The notes: a model not told the origin generated them from the sequence alone. A DNA stretch of 64,000 bases from an uncultured Chloroflexota bacterium (GCA_937974245.1 CALJKV010000033.1:32859-96858), one strand, 5' to 3'; shown: positions 8,395-18,347, counted from the first letter of the stretch. Numbers and translations are program-made.

Positions 8395-10086
8395 ATGCGC
8401 TGGCTAATGGGTATTCTATTTTTCCTGGTAGGGGTGCTGCTTACGCCCGTTTCATCCACAGTCGCTCAGGGGACAGTCAAACCCTTCCGGCTGCCGATGG
8501 ATACAGCCGCCGGGCCATCTACCTGGCTGTTTGGGCAGGCCTATGGCAACACAACCGGGGCATATAACTTCGGCACCGCCTGGTATAGCGCGGGCCAGGG
8601 ATTACACTTTGGCATTGATGTCAGTATGCCGTGTGGCACGCCATTGGTAGCGGTAGCGGACGGCGAAGTGATCTACGTGGACAATCTCGCATTCGGCGCG
8701 GGGCCGCATAACCTTATCCTGCGCCACCCACAGGCCGGTCTGACAACGCTCTACGGTCATCTCCTGAATCCCGCCCCATTACCGCAGTTCCAGGCGGTCA
8801 AGGCCGGGCAGTTGGTCGGCTATTCGGGAGACCCGGACGTGACCTGCGACTCGCGGCCACACCTGCATTTTGAGGTACGTTCCCTCGATTACCGCACCGC
8901 CTATAATCCGCTAGACTATATTGATGCTCCCTGGGATGCTCTGGCAAACATCGGTCCGTTCGGGTATCCACTTTTTCAGCAAGACCTGACAAACCCGCGC
9001 CGTTGGGTTTACCTGGATGACCAACCGCCGGTAGCCTTTGGTGGGATTCGATTGAATAGCTACGCCGTCTCCTGGCCGGATGACCGCCCGCCTGCCAACC
9101 CGCCACTTTTGCAGGAAGCCGCGCCGCTGCCCACCGCTGCCACCTGGGAGATGACGCCTCTCGGCTATGATGGCTGTTGTATTACCCACTGGTGGCACCC
9201 CACCAACGCCAGTCGCTTATATACGCTTGACGGTTCGCCCGGCGTGGTGGCCGGTATCACCGAATGGGACATGCAGACCAACACGATGGGTGCGTTTCTG
9301 GGCGAAGGCCTGCCTCCCATGTGGTCGCCTGACGGAACATACGAGATCAGCCGCGCCAACGGGCAGGTAAGTATCACAAGGCTGGCGGACAGTTCGACCT
9401 GGTTTGTGGATACCGGCGGCGAACTTCCCGCCATCAGCGCCGATAACACTCGCCTTCTCTGGCTGGCGCAGAACGGTGCGTTTGTTCCCGGCGGCACTCC
9501 GCCACCGGTCACTATTTGGGTGAGTGATCTGGTCGGTCAGAACCGGACAGCTATCGCCAGCAGTGCCCCCAACACCCGATTGAGCGCCCGGTGGCTGGAT
9601 GGGTCTCGCCTGCTTATCAGCACGGTGCAGCGTACTATCACGACCCTGTCAGTTTATGACACCGCCAGCGGGGCGTCGTATGACCTGGGAAGTTGGGACA
9701 GGGTGCGTGGTGTCAGCGTTGCGCCAGGGGGTGGCAGACTGCTGTTTTATCGCAGCTTCCAGCTCGACCCGCTCACGGATGGTGTGTATACGATCAAGAT
9801 TGAGCCGGACGCAGCAGTGGAAAAACTGCCCTGGTTCGGCGGTTGGCGCTGGCGAGACGCTGAGAGTGTCTACTATATTCCCTTCACGCCTACCGAGACA
9901 CACCAGGCACTGGCGTATTACCATATTCCCAGCGGCGAAAACCGGTTACTTATTGATCCGGCAATCATGCCTCTCACGATTTCACAGGGAATCTGGTCGG
10001 TGTCACCGGATGGTCAGCGCATTATTTTGCTCAACGCCACTGATCACCGCTTGTGGGTGCTGGCAGCAGTCGGGGACGCTCGTTAG
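8395..10086 (+). CDS. Secreted M23 (LytM-type) peptidase with C-terminal beta-propeller
   Basis: A 563-residue protein with a signal peptide (MRWLMGILFFLVGVLLTPVSS, cleavage near STVAQG). The first 190 residues form a zinc peptidoglycan endopeptidase domain with the LytM pattern HFGID (HxxxD) and HLHFEV (HxH), so it should be active. The rest looks like a TolB/WD40-like propeller (repeated LPPMWSPDGTYEIS, SVSPDGQRIILL). The start at 8395 is set by AAGGAG 5 bases upstream and by the -10 box overlapping the earlier ATG. It probably cuts cell-wall peptides or processes a surface polymer. It is a single-gene unit. Confidence 0.9.
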   Translation: MRWLMGILFFLVGVLLTPVSSTVAQGTVKPFRLPMDTAAGPSTWLFGQAYGNTTGAYNFGTAWYSAGQGLHFGIDVSMPCGTPLVAVADGEVIYVDNLAFGAGPHNLILRHPQAGLTTLYGHLLNPAPLPQFQAVKAGQLVGYSGDPDVTCDSRPHLHFEVRSLDYRTAYNPLDYIDAPWDALANIGPFGYPLFQQDLTNPRRWVYLDDQPPVAFGGIRLNSYAVSWPDDRPPANPPLLQEAAPLPTAATWEMTPLGYDGCCITHWWHPTNASRLYTLDGSPGVVAGITEWDMQTNTMGAFLGEGLPPMWSPDGTYEISRANGQVSITRLADSSTWFVDTGGELPAISADNTRLLWLAQNGAFVPGGTPPPVTIWVSDLVGQNRTAIASSAPNTRLSARWLDGSRLLISTVQRTITTLSVYDTASGASYDLGSWDRVRGVSVAPGGGRLLFYRSFQLDPLTDGVYTIKIEPDAAVEKLPWFGGWRWRDAESVYYIPFTPTETHQALAYYHIPSGENRLLIDPAIMPLTISQGIWSVSPDGQRIILLNATDHRLWVLAAVGDAR

Positions 10087-10116
10087 GTCAGGGGTAGCCT
10101 TTCATGTGATCCCCAC

Positions 10117-10138
10117 CTGTGCCTTTGGGATGGCACAG
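10117..10138 (+). terminator. Hairpin after the M23 peptidase gene
   Basis: CTGTGCC (10117-10123) and GGCACAG (10132-10138) form a perfect 7-bp stem with an 8-base loop, 30 bases after the stop codon. No T-run follows, so termination is plausible but not proven. A smaller hairpin (ACTCC/GGAGT, 10281-10295) lies further on, before the next gene. Confidence 0.45.
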
Positions 10139-10340
10139 CGGGTAGTAATTTATGACGCCTTCAGGTTATTTCGTAGGCGAGGTATGAAACATTAACATAT
10201 GAAAGAGCTCGCGCACGTGAGCAAGCTGTAAGGGTACTGGTGTATCATGCCTCTGTGAGAAAATCCAATCGCGCTGAGCAACTCCTATCGGGAGTAACTC
10301 ATGTGGCACGGTACAGGATAAATAATGGAGGCTGTCAATT

Positions 10341-11195
10341 ATGGTGATCGCTCGTTTTCGCTGGGTTCCGGTTTTTCTGATTTTGGTCGTGCTCATAATC
10401 CCGCTCTTGGTGGTTGGTGCTGCCCAGACGGTGATCGTTGACTTCAGTAAATATGCGAATGGCACGCCGGTTACAGCTTTGCTTGAGCCAAACATGATTT
10501 TTACCAGTACCGGTGGCGTTGCAGCTGTAGACGCTGGCAATCTGTTTCTGAATGCTGTCGGAACTATAGAAGTTTCTCTCTCGGTTCCGGCTACCTCTGT
10601 GAGCTTTCCATATTGGCTGGGCGGTCTCTGTGCTGCTTCTGGTTCTATTGAACTCTTCCTGGGCGGCATATCGGTTGACAACACGGGCATCCCGGTGTGT
10701 GTTGGCGGCACCTTTGCCCAAGCCGTGACGTTTGATCACCTGGTCATCAGTACTGGCGGTGGTGGTGGCACACAGGTATTGATCACAGGCCCTATGACTT
10801 TCACCTTCCCGGATGCGGCAACCACCGTTTCAAGGGCCAATGCGCAGTTCCAGCCGGGAGATGGTCGTATTAATCACGCCATTGAAGATCGTGCCGCCCC
10901 GGCGGCCATCTATTGCGAAGCACACGGTATCCAGGTGCGCCGCATAGACCCCGCAACCAGCATTGGCATTGATCCGCCCGCGATTAACCTGTTCTATGAA
11001 GAGATTGAAGCGGCAGGTGTACCAAATGGGGAAAACCTACTCCTGGCAGAAAACGATGGCGTCGCGCTTTATCGCCTGACGACTGGCGAATTCCAGGTGA
11101 ACATACTGAATGCCAATACCTATGAATATAAGTGGTACATCTTTGTCTGGGATCAATGTCCAGTTCCCAGTGTGTGGTATCATCTGGCGAACTGA
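10341..11195 (+). CDS. Secreted protein of unknown function
   Basis: A 284-residue protein with an N-terminal hydrophobic segment (about residues 8-28, ending VVGAAQ), probably a signal peptide. Residues 30-165 look like an all-beta domain rich in Gly, Val and Thr with a paired Cys (GGLCAASG, IPVCVGG). The C-terminal 100 residues have a second pattern starting FQPGDGRINHAIEDRAAPAAIYC and ending in an aromatic-rich stretch (YEYKWYIFVWDQCP). That C-terminal module recalls a short domain in secreted Chloroflexota proteins, but I cannot name it. GGAGG lies 9 bases before the ATG. The gene is convergent with the PBP gene and shares a terminator with it. Confidence 0.75.
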   Translation: MVIARFRWVPVFLILVVLIIPLLVVGAAQTVIVDFSKYANGTPVTALLEPNMIFTSTGGVAAVDAGNLFLNAVGTIEVSLSVPATSVSFPYWLGGLCAASGSIELFLGGISVDNTGIPVCVGGTFAQAVTFDHLVISTGGGGGTQVLITGPMTFTFPDAATTVSRANAQFQPGDGRINHAIEDRAAPAAIYCEAHGIQVRRIDPATSIGIDPPAINLFYEEIEAAGVPNGENLLLAENDGVALYRLTTGEFQVNILNANTYEYKWYIFVWDQCPVPSVWYHLAN

Positions 11196-11242
11196 CCACT
11201 AGTGGAATCGCAGCCTGAAAACAATTCTGTAAACCTGTTTAT

Positions 11243-11270
11243 GGGGCGAGGAGATGGTTTTCCTCGCCCC
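11243..11270. terminator. Bidirectional terminator
   Basis: GGGGCGAGGA (11243-11252) and TCCTCGCCCC (11261-11270) form a perfect 10-bp stem with an 8-base loop, centred between two convergent genes that end at 11195 and 11293. Confidence 0.8.
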
Positions 11271-11292
11271 CGCTTTATGGAAACCTGTCTCT

Positions 11293-13536
11293 TTATCCAC
11301 CCGTGCCGCCTTCAGGAATTTCCAGCGGAATGTAGGGTCCACCGTTCCACCAACGGGGGAAATCGGCGGCAGGTACATTGAAATAGCCATCCAGAATCCG
11401 GCGCACAATTGGCGCGGCGGTTTCCGAACCCTCCCTTGAAAATTCCGCCATGACAACGACTGCAATCTGAGGATTATCCGCCGGAGCGAAAGCCACAAAC
11501 CAGCCGTGCGGCGCGGTTGACCCGGACTGCGCCGTGCCGGTCTTGCCGCAGACGGTATACGATGTATCCCCGAAAACAAACTCCGCCGTTCCCCGGTCAG
11601 GGTCGGTTGTCACTGCACACATCCCATCGTGAATGATGTTAATCACCGTCGGGCTGAGACCGCTTTCCCCCTGAACCTGCGGTTGGGCAGCGAATGTCAT
11701 TTCTACGCCATCTAAACCGCCGACCTGTTGCACGATGTAGGGCTGATAGACCGTCCCACCGTTGGCAACTGCTGCCACCATCCGCGCCATCTGAATCAAC
11801 GGGATTTGCACTTCGCCCTGGCCGATGGCGTTGTTGATTGCCGCTTCAACGCTGTTGGGCGCTGCCAGGTTGCCTGGCGCTTCCGGGAAGCCGCTGCCTA
11901 AGCCCACCACGCTGCCAAGCCCCAACCGGCGGGCATAGCTCACCAGGGCATTCGCGCCTTTCTGAGTGTAAAGCTCCGCCCCGACTTCGTAGAAGAAGGG
12001 GTCACACGATGAGGTGAGCGCCTGTGAAATATTAATCTCTCCAGTTGCGTCCAGTCCATCGGTTTTGCGCCAATCGGAGCGCGGTGAAAACGTATCGCCA
12101 AACTCAGCACGACCATTCCATTCCAGCCCACAGTAAAAAATGTCATCCAGGCCGAACAGGCCTTCCCCTGCTGCCGCCGCCGTCGAGACAATTTTAAAGG
12201 TCGAACCAGGGAAATACTGTTCCTGTACCACGCGGTTGCGCAGTGGTTGACGGGCGCTGCTAATCAGGGCGCTGATAAAAGTGCCGCGATTAGGCTGAGC
12301 GCTGTTGGGGTGAAAGATGCCGGGGTCAAAAAATGGGTAGCTCGCCAGTGCCAGAATCTCCCCGGTGTTGACATCCAGCACGATCGCCCCTGCCCCCGGC
12401 GAAATCCCCGGTCCCGCCCAGTTCGGCTCAGCATAATTATAGGCATCGGCGAGTGCCTGGGCGACAATCTTCTGTAAGTCCCAGTCAATTGTCAGGGAAA
12501 CTGAGCGTGGATCGCTGCCAGCTCTTCCTGCCAGTTCACGCAGGATTATGCCCCCCGGCGCGATAATACGCAAAACACGCTCGGCCTCTCCGCTGAGTTC
12601 GGATTCATATTGTTGTTCGATACCGGCTTGCCCGATCAGGTCGGTTTCGCTGTAGCCCCGACTGCGCCACAAGGCAACATCTTCCGCTGGAATCTGGGCG
12701 ACGTACCCGGTGATATGCGCTGCCGCACCATGCCCGGCATAGCGCCGTATCGGGTACTCAAAACGGGCCACACCGCAGGTCGAGTCGAGTTCCTGACCGC
12801 GCTGGGCGTCGGTATCGCGGTCAATATCACCCACGTAAAAGATCGTTTCCAGGTTATTCTGGTTAAAGAGGGCTTCAAGGTCGCGGCGCTGGCGCATCAG
12901 TGCCTCGGCCAGCAGGTCAAGACAGTCGTCAATGTTCGACATTTTTTCCTGGGCGACATACAGCGAAACCACGGTGCCATTTTCCTCAACCAGCAGTTGG
13001 CCGTTACGGTCATAAATGTTGCCCCGCGGCTCGCGGCGAGAAATCACCCGCAGTTCCGCTCCGGCGGCCAATCCATCGAAAATATCCATGCTCGACCAGG
13101 CGACACCCCACCCGCCCGGCTGTTGAATCAGGCGTATGATTCTCCCGTTGTCGGTAATCGTGCCGAAAACGGGCGATACCAGTGTGACATCATAAGTGAT
13201 GGCAGCGGAAGCCCCCTGTATGCTCGTATCCTGGATCGTGAAGCTGAGGTCAGTCAGGCTGATCGCGGTGGTCGTCGTCCGGTAGATTTCCTGGAAGACG
13301 GCAAGTGAGGTCGCGTCCTTGCTCGGCTGGCTGAGCTGGTTATACATCGTGGCGTAGTCCTGGGTTTTCCAGGCTGCCAGAAAGGTAGTCACCACATCCG
13401 CTGGGCCGCTACTCGGTTGCGCCAGAATCGGCACGACAGCGCCTTCTGACGACGTCCCACCAAGCCCGATAGTGCCGCACGCGGTCAAGCCGGCTAGTAA
13501 GACGCCCCATATCACCAACTGTATCCATTGTCGCAT
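11293..13536 (-). CDS. Penicillin-binding protein transpeptidase, PBP2a-like lipoprotein
   Basis: A class B peptidoglycan transpeptidase of about 747 residues. The start at 13536 gives MRQWIQLVIWGVLLAGLTACG, a lipoprotein signal with lipobox LTAC; the frame opens 33 bases earlier without a better ribosome site. After the signal comes an NTF2-like MecA_N domain (residues about 40-145), then the PBP dimerisation domain, then the transpeptidase with PGSTFK (SxxK), SSCDPF (SxN position read as SSC) and GKTGTA (KTG). The third position of the SxN motif is Cys here rather than Asn, which should be confirmed by alignment. This resembles MecA/PBP3 of Firmicutes. Single gene, minus strand. Confidence 0.92.
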   Translation of the reverse strand: MRQWIQLVIWGVLLAGLTACGTIGLGGTSSEGAVVPILAQPSSGPADVVTTFLAAWKTQDYATMYNQLSQPSKDATSLAVFQEIYRTTTTAISLTDLSFTIQDTSIQGASAAITYDVTLVSPVFGTITDNGRIIRLIQQPGGWGVAWSSMDIFDGLAAGAELRVISRREPRGNIYDRNGQLLVEENGTVVSLYVAQEKMSNIDDCLDLLAEALMRQRRDLEALFNQNNLETIFYVGDIDRDTDAQRGQELDSTCGVARFEYPIRRYAGHGAAAHITGYVAQIPAEDVALWRSRGYSETDLIGQAGIEQQYESELSGEAERVLRIIAPGGIILRELAGRAGSDPRSVSLTIDWDLQKIVAQALADAYNYAEPNWAGPGISPGAGAIVLDVNTGEILALASYPFFDPGIFHPNSAQPNRGTFISALISSARQPLRNRVVQEQYFPGSTFKIVSTAAAAGEGLFGLDDIFYCGLEWNGRAEFGDTFSPRSDWRKTDGLDATGEINISQALTSSCDPFFYEVGAELYTQKGANALVSYARRLGLGSVVGLGSGFPEAPGNLAAPNSVEAAINNAIGQGEVQIPLIQMARMVAAVANGGTVYQPYIVQQVGGLDGVEMTFAAQPQVQGESGLSPTVINIIHDGMCAVTTDPDRGTAEFVFGDTSYTVCGKTGTAQSGSTAPHGWFVAFAPADNPQIAVVVMAEFSREGSETAAPIVRRILDGYFNVPAADFPRWWNGGPYIPLEIPEGGTGG

Positions 13537-13659
13537 TTTGTTTTGCTCGATCACACCCATAGTCAGCAACGTTCTATACTAACGCCCGTTCCAACCGGAG
13601 TCCAGTGAGTGTCTATAGAGAAAACATAGCGGGGAAGGGGGTGATGCTTGTTGGGAGAA

Positions 13660-13699
13660 CTGTGCCGGGCAGTGAGTTGAAGTTCACTTCCCGACACAG
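13660..13699 (-). terminator. Hairpin after the carbonic anhydrase gene
   Basis: CTGTGCCGGG (13660-13669) pairs with CCCGACACAG (13690-13699) with one wobble, and AGTGA/TCACT pair inside it, giving a long imperfect hairpin 17 bases past the stop codon. No clear T-run follows on the minus strand. Confidence 0.5.
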
Positions 13700-13716
13700 G
13701 TACGCCTGGATTTCAG

Positions 13717-14493
13717 TTAGCCACCCGCAGTCACATCTAGCAGTATGTCGCGGGCGTTGAGCGGCTGTACCGGGCGGGCATTCAGCGGATAAATGGTGGC
13801 AAAGGCTTCGATCTGTGCGGCAGAAATCTCAACCGGCGTATCCAGCAGCAGCCAGCGTACACCCTCAGAACAAGGCGGTGTCGTGAGCGAGCCGGTATAG
13901 GTTAAGAACGTTTTCGCTTCCGGGAGCATGTGGAAGGCGCTCACCATGAAGTCCGTTTTATGTGCCTCTTCGGTTTCTTCGGTAGGCAGGTTTGCGAATA
14001 CATCGGCAAACGCCGGGTTATCCTCTTCACCTGGTATCAGTAGAACACCGACCACCGCGAGATTGTTGCTGTCATCACGGTGAACAAAGTGAGCCTCCAT
14101 CGGCACCGGTGATCCGAAGACGGTGTGTTCGCTCGGATGATGGAAGTGGAACTGTTCCAGTCTGTAAGTAACGCCACCGTACTCAATGCTGCTGCCGGGA
14201 TCATAGTCTACCTGGATACTGTGGCCGGTGTTTCTGATATTCATAACCGATTCGCCATAGTTAAAGGTAATGTCCGTCATATCCAGACCATAGGCCGCGT
14301 TAATGTCAATCGGAGACTGGGTTTTACCTTTGCCGCATAGCTCATAGGTTTCCAGTTCCCCCCAATGTTCCGGGCCATGTTCTCCCTCATAGGTAAATTC
14401 TGGGCCGTGTCCCTGGGCAAAAACCGAGGTCACGCTCAGAAACGACGCCAGTAGTAAAACCAGTAGCGGCAAAAAGCGGTACTTTGTATTCAT
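13717..14493 (-). CDS. Alpha-carbonic anhydrase, secreted
   Basis: Reversible hydration of CO2 to bicarbonate (EC 4.2.1.1) outside the membrane. It has 258 residues with a signal peptide (MNTKYRFLPLLVLLLASFLSVTSVFAQ). Zinc ligands of the alpha class are visible at H116 and H118 (EQFHFHHP) and H135 (MEAHFVHRD), together with SLTTPPCSEGVRW, the conserved loop with the substrate-site Thr and a disulfide Cys paired with ELCGKGKTQSPIDI. The frame opens at 14628, but only the ATG at 14493 has a ribosome site (GGAGGG) and is followed by a signal peptide. Single gene. Confidence 0.95.
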   Translation of the reverse strand: MNTKYRFLPLLVLLLASFLSVTSVFAQGHGPEFTYEGEHGPEHWGELETYELCGKGKTQSPIDINAAYGLDMTDITFNYGESVMNIRNTGHSIQVDYDPGSSIEYGGVTYRLEQFHFHHPSEHTVFGSPVPMEAHFVHRDDSNNLAVVGVLLIPGEEDNPAFADVFANLPTEETEEAHKTDFMVSAFHMLPEAKTFLTYTGSLTTPPCSEGVRWLLLDTPVEISAAQIEAFATIYPLNARPVQPLNARDILLDVTAGG

Positions 14494-14688
14494 GATCCCT
14501 CCAAATTTGTGCTGCGACTCGCATGCATAAATTAATCTCACCTGAATCATAAGATGAGGCGAATTTATCACATGCGATTGGCAGCGGTGCGATAGCCTAA
14601 CCATATAGGCGGTTTGCAATGTGCGCAATCGAATTCGGGGGAAATGTTACCGTATTGTTATATTGCATTCGGACGACTTGACCGAAGG

Positions 14689-16584
14689 CTACTGCGCTTC
14701 ACCCCATTGAGGGTATACCCACGCTGTCCACCAGTCCGGGAACTGATTTACCGGGTCGTGGTTGCCCAGCCCGTCCACATCTATGAGGCGGGGAGAACAG
14801 TCGTTATCCAGGTAGACGACTCTGCTGCCATCCCCCGTGAAGGCAACATCTCCTATCGGGCAGTTATCCAGAACCGCAGGTTCCAGCGTGACTAGACGGC
14901 TAATATCGCCACCCTCACGGGGGATGAGCCAGATTTCGCGGGCAATTCGGCCATCGGACTGTCGCTCGAAATGTACCGCCGAAACCAGCCAAAGACTATC
15001 CCGTGACCACTGCGGGGACATGATGCAACCGTTTTCACCGTTCCGGCTTGTCCATAAGGTAATCAGCCGGTTATCTTTCATATTTAGGAGTAGGAGGTTG
15101 CAACCACTGTGGCAGGCGACCCACTCACCGTCGGGACTCCAGGCGGGGTTGATGTCGTTGTTGACGTGTGGGAGCGGTTGGAGGTCGCTGCCATTGGCAT
15201 TGACGACATACAGGTGACTTTCCGAGTCTGGGTCGGCGGTACGTTCTCGCGCTGAAAAGACGATTCTCGCTCCATCGGGACTCCAGGTTGGCGCATCAAA
15301 GTGCCAGTCATATTCCATGAGGATGCGGTCAGTCACCTGGTTGTTGTCCGGCGTAAAGATGCAGATGCCTTCTCCCTGTCCGTCCGGCACAAACTCACAT
15401 GGCATGACTTTACGCGTGCCGGGCGGGCGCACGATGATCGTCTGGACCCTGGCAACCGCCTGGGGCGAGGGGGTTTCTGTGGGAAGTGGTGTTTCGGTGG
15501 CGGCCTCGGCAACCGTTGCCCCGGTTGGCATGTTGAATGGGGTTAGCGCGTCTGATTGTAGTGCCAGGAGGACGACCAGCGTCGCAACCAGGCCCAGCGC
15601 CACGATGAAAACCCAGGCAGGAATACGTCGGGTGAGCGGTTGTATCCGCTGCGTTGGGCTATCTGCGCTGTCGGTGGTACCTCTGCCGATGGTGGTTTCC
15701 GGTTCGGCGACACCGATTTTCTCGGTTCGGGAAGAGGGCCGGGTGACCGGGGCTGCATCGGGGGCGGTGGCAACCGCCTCACTGTACGCAGCTGCCAGTG
15801 CTGCGCATGATGTGTAACGCGCCTGCGGGTCACGGGCCAGTGCCTTGAGGATCACGCCGGTTACAGCATCCGAAAGCCCGGTACGCAGTTCGCCAGGCGG
15901 CGGCATCGGCGCATCTATCAACTGCATGTGGATGACGGCCATCGGTGTCTCGGCCTGGTAGGGGGTGCGCCCCGTCACCATTTCATACAGAACAACCCCC
16001 AGTGAGTACTGGTCGGTGGCTGGAGTGAGTTCTTTTTCGCCGCGGCACTGTTCGGGACTCATATACTGCGGTGTACCAACAATGCCGGTACCTGTCAGAT
16101 CAACGGAACTTTCGACGATTTTGGCGATACCGAAATCGGTCAGGTAGGCGTTCCCGGCGGAATCCACCAGCACGTTGCTTGGTTTGATGTCACGGTGCAG
16201 AATGCCGTGTGCATGGGCATGGTCAAGGGCGCTGGCGATCTGTTCCAGTAGTTTGACAACTTCCGACAGCGGCAGCGCACCCTGCGTCTTAATCCGATCT
16301 GTGAGCGTGCCGCTGTCCATATAGCGCATTGCCATGTAGGAAATGCCATCATCTTCCCCATAGGCGAAAATGGGCAGAATATGCAGGTGTTCCAGTTGGG
16401 CGATGGCTTTGGCCTCGCGCTCGAAACGTGCCCGAAAAGAAGGGTCTTTAGAATATTGTTGTGGCAGAATCTTGATAGCGACAAAGCGATCCGTATTGGG
16501 ATCGTGTGCCTTGTATACTGCCGCCATCCCACCCATGCCAATTTGTGAGACAATGCGATACCCGCCGAGCGTTTTGCCAATCAT
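14689..16584 (-). CDS. Transmembrane Ser/Thr protein kinase with extracellular propeller
   Basis: A PknB-type receptor kinase of 631 residues. The kinase domain (1-270) has the Gly loop IGMGGMAAV (15-23), catalytic Lys38 (VAIK), HRDIKPSN (H130-R131-D132) and DFG (150-152), so it should be active. A low-complexity Pro/Thr region leads to one transmembrane helix (PAWVFIVALGLVATLVVLL, around 325-345). The outer part, about 240 residues, has TolB/WD40-like blades (APTWSPDGARIVFSA, NPAWSPDGEWVAC), a likely ligand sensor. GGGAGGT lies before the ATG. It follows the lactate permease gene by 130 bases and may be co-transcribed with it. Confidence 0.93.
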   Translation of the reverse strand: MIGKTLGGYRIVSQIGMGGMAAVYKAHDPNTDRFVAIKILPQQYSKDPSFRARFEREAKAIAQLEHLHILPIFAYGEDDGISYMAMRYMDSGTLTDRIKTQGALPLSEVVKLLEQIASALDHAHAHGILHRDIKPSNVLVDSAGNAYLTDFGIAKIVESSVDLTGTGIVGTPQYMSPEQCRGEKELTPATDQYSLGVVLYEMVTGRTPYQAETPMAVIHMQLIDAPMPPPGELRTGLSDAVTGVILKALARDPQARYTSCAALAAAYSEAVATAPDAAPVTRPSSRTEKIGVAEPETTIGRGTTDSADSPTQRIQPLTRRIPAWVFIVALGLVATLVVLLALQSDALTPFNMPTGATVAEAATETPLPTETPSPQAVARVQTIIVRPPGTRKVMPCEFVPDGQGEGICIFTPDNNQVTDRILMEYDWHFDAPTWSPDGARIVFSARERTADPDSESHLYVVNANGSDLQPLPHVNNDINPAWSPDGEWVACHSGCNLLLLNMKDNRLITLWTSRNGENGCIMSPQWSRDSLWLVSAVHFERQSDGRIAREIWLIPREGGDISRLVTLEPAVLDNCPIGDVAFTGDGSRVVYLDNDCSPRLIDVDGLGNHDPVNQFPDWWTAWVYPQWGEAQ

Positions 16585-16714
16585 GCCTACCTCCCCAAAA
16601 TCCTTCTCTCATTGTAGGGAGTTTCCATGCTGAATTAACCCTGCTTGCGCGGTTTGGGATATTCGTCACCGGCAGGATATGACAGGTGGCATAGGAATAT
16701 TATAGAGGTGCGGT

Positions 16715-18292
16715 TCAGTACCCCAATTGCAGCAGGATGAACGCCAGGACAGCGACAATGCCAATCAGCAGGCCGCCATATAGCAGCAGCGCCCGCAGCA
16801 CTGTGCCCTCACTGCCGCTCATGCCGACTGTACTCGCGCCGACGATAATCTTAGCTGGGGCGAGCAGGCTGGAGATTGCCGCCGCCGCAGTCTGGGTCGC
16901 CAGCACCATTGAAACGCTTAGTCCGAGCAGCCCGGCAGTATCCATTTGCAGGACGCCGAACACTGCGTTCGAGTTGGTGTTGCTGCCGGTCATGAATGCG
17001 CCGATAGACCCGATGAGCGCGGCGACAAAGGCGTATAGGCTGGCGGGAACGGCCTGGCTCAAGCCGACGGCCAGCGCCCGCGTCATGCCAGCATTCGCCA
17101 TGATGGTTGCCATCGCCACCATCGTCAGGATGCCCAACGAGGGACGCACCCCTTTTTGCACAACGCCCTTCAGAATGGCACGTTCTGCGCCGGGGCGGAA
17201 GTAACCACGCCGCCGGTACAGAATGTAGGCGAGGGCTGCGCTGTAGAGCAGCACCGCACCGGTATGATTTAAGACACGAATCCCCAGGTCGGGTGTGGCC
17301 GGGGTAATCCACCCCAATGAAGTCGTAGTTTCCGGCACGCTGATTGTGACTTTGGCCTGGCCGATAGCATTCTTGATGGGAACAACGCCGGTGAGCAGTA
17401 CGGCCAGTACCGCCAATGTCGCGTAACCGGCAATCGCCAGGGGGAACGATGGCCGGGGACGATCTGATGGCTTTGGTTCACCCAATTTGGGGCTGGGCTT
17501 TTCCCTGTTAAAGCGCGGCCAGCGGGCGACCCACAGGCCCACGATAAGCGCCGCCAGGCTGCCCCCCGCGGAAGCGATATTCCACAGACCGTTGGTTGCC
17601 AGAATATACTGCCCAACAGCCATCACCACCCCGATCAGGATAATGGCTGGGAAAGCCCGCCGCATCCCGCTCCAACCGCCATAAGCGAAGCCCGCCAGCA
17701 GACCACAGGTAATCGCACTCACGCCCAGCAATATCGCGGTGGGGGGTGACAAATAGGCGGCGTCCAGCCCGGTCACACCCAGCAGGGCGATGAACGATGA
17801 ACCGAGCGACCCAAACGTTACCGCCCAAGCATGGCCGATGGATGGTATCACAATCGCCTTAAGTGGGCTGAGTCCCAGGCCAACCAGCAGCGGTGCAACC
17901 ACCGCCGTCGGCACACCAAAACCGCCAACGCCCTGGAGGAAGGAGGTGAACACCCATCCTAACAACAATACGCGCAGGACATCATCGCCAGTTAGCCCGG
18001 TGAACCAATCTGCGATCACCTGGAGCGCCCCAGCATGGTTGACGACCAGGTAAAGCAGCAGCGCCATCCACACGATGTAGATGACGTCCAGAGTCAGCAC
18101 AACCGAACGCACGTGCGCCCACACCAACACATCGCCTACTGCGCCAAATTGCAGAATTGCGATGACGAGTGCCAACAACCAACCGGTTGTCCCGGCCTTG
18201 CCACCTCCCCAGCGGAAACCAACCATCAGAATCAAGACCGCCAACGGTGGCACGGCAGCTAACAGGACATCGAGCAAAGAAGAGGGCTGCAT
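16715..18292 (-). CDS. L-lactate permease family transporter (LctP)
   Basis: A 525-residue protein with about 12-14 hydrophobic helices. It has the LctP family pattern: an N-terminal helix with PPLAVLILMVGFRWGG, the conserved LLLGWVFTSFLQGVGGFG, then GVPTAVVAPLLVGLGLSPLKA, IGHAWAVTFGSLGSSF, and later MTGSNTNSNAVFG. The family (TC 2.A.14) imports lactate or glycolate with protons. Substrate choice cannot be read from the sequence. No lactate dehydrogenase gene lies nearby. The 3' end faces the kinase gene on the same strand. Confidence 0.93.
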   Translation of the reverse strand: MQPSSLLDVLLAAVPPLAVLILMVGFRWGGGKAGTTGWLLALVIAILQFGAVGDVLVWAHVRSVVLTLDVIYIVWMALLLYLVVNHAGALQVIADWFTGLTGDDVLRVLLLGWVFTSFLQGVGGFGVPTAVVAPLLVGLGLSPLKAIVIPSIGHAWAVTFGSLGSSFIALLGVTGLDAAYLSPPTAILLGVSAITCGLLAGFAYGGWSGMRRAFPAIILIGVVMAVGQYILATNGLWNIASAGGSLAALIVGLWVARWPRFNREKPSPKLGEPKPSDRPRPSFPLAIAGYATLAVLAVLLTGVVPIKNAIGQAKVTISVPETTTSLGWITPATPDLGIRVLNHTGAVLLYSAALAYILYRRRGYFRPGAERAILKGVVQKGVRPSLGILTMVAMATIMANAGMTRALAVGLSQAVPASLYAFVAALIGSIGAFMTGSNTNSNAVFGVLQMDTAGLLGLSVSMVLATQTAAAAISSLLAPAKIIVGASTVGMSGSEGTVLRALLLYGGLLIGIVAVLAFILLQLGY

Positions 18293-18318
18293 AAGGTTAT
18301 CACCTTAACTTGTAGCAA

Positions 18319-18347
18319 TTGACAAAAAACAATCGTTATAATATAGC
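18319..18347 (+). promoter_or_regulatory. Candidate promoter of the deoxyribosyltransferase-like gene
   Basis: TTGACA at 18319-18324 is followed after 17 bases by TATAGC (18342-18347). A perfect TATAAT also occurs (18337-18342) but at a spacing of only 12. Either reading puts the start of transcription about 15-20 bases before the ATG at 18369. Confidence 0.5.

Noticed and set aside
18319..18342. TTGACA with TATAAT as a consensus promoter
   Set aside because: The spacer is only 12 bases; TATAGC at a spacing of 17 is the better partner.
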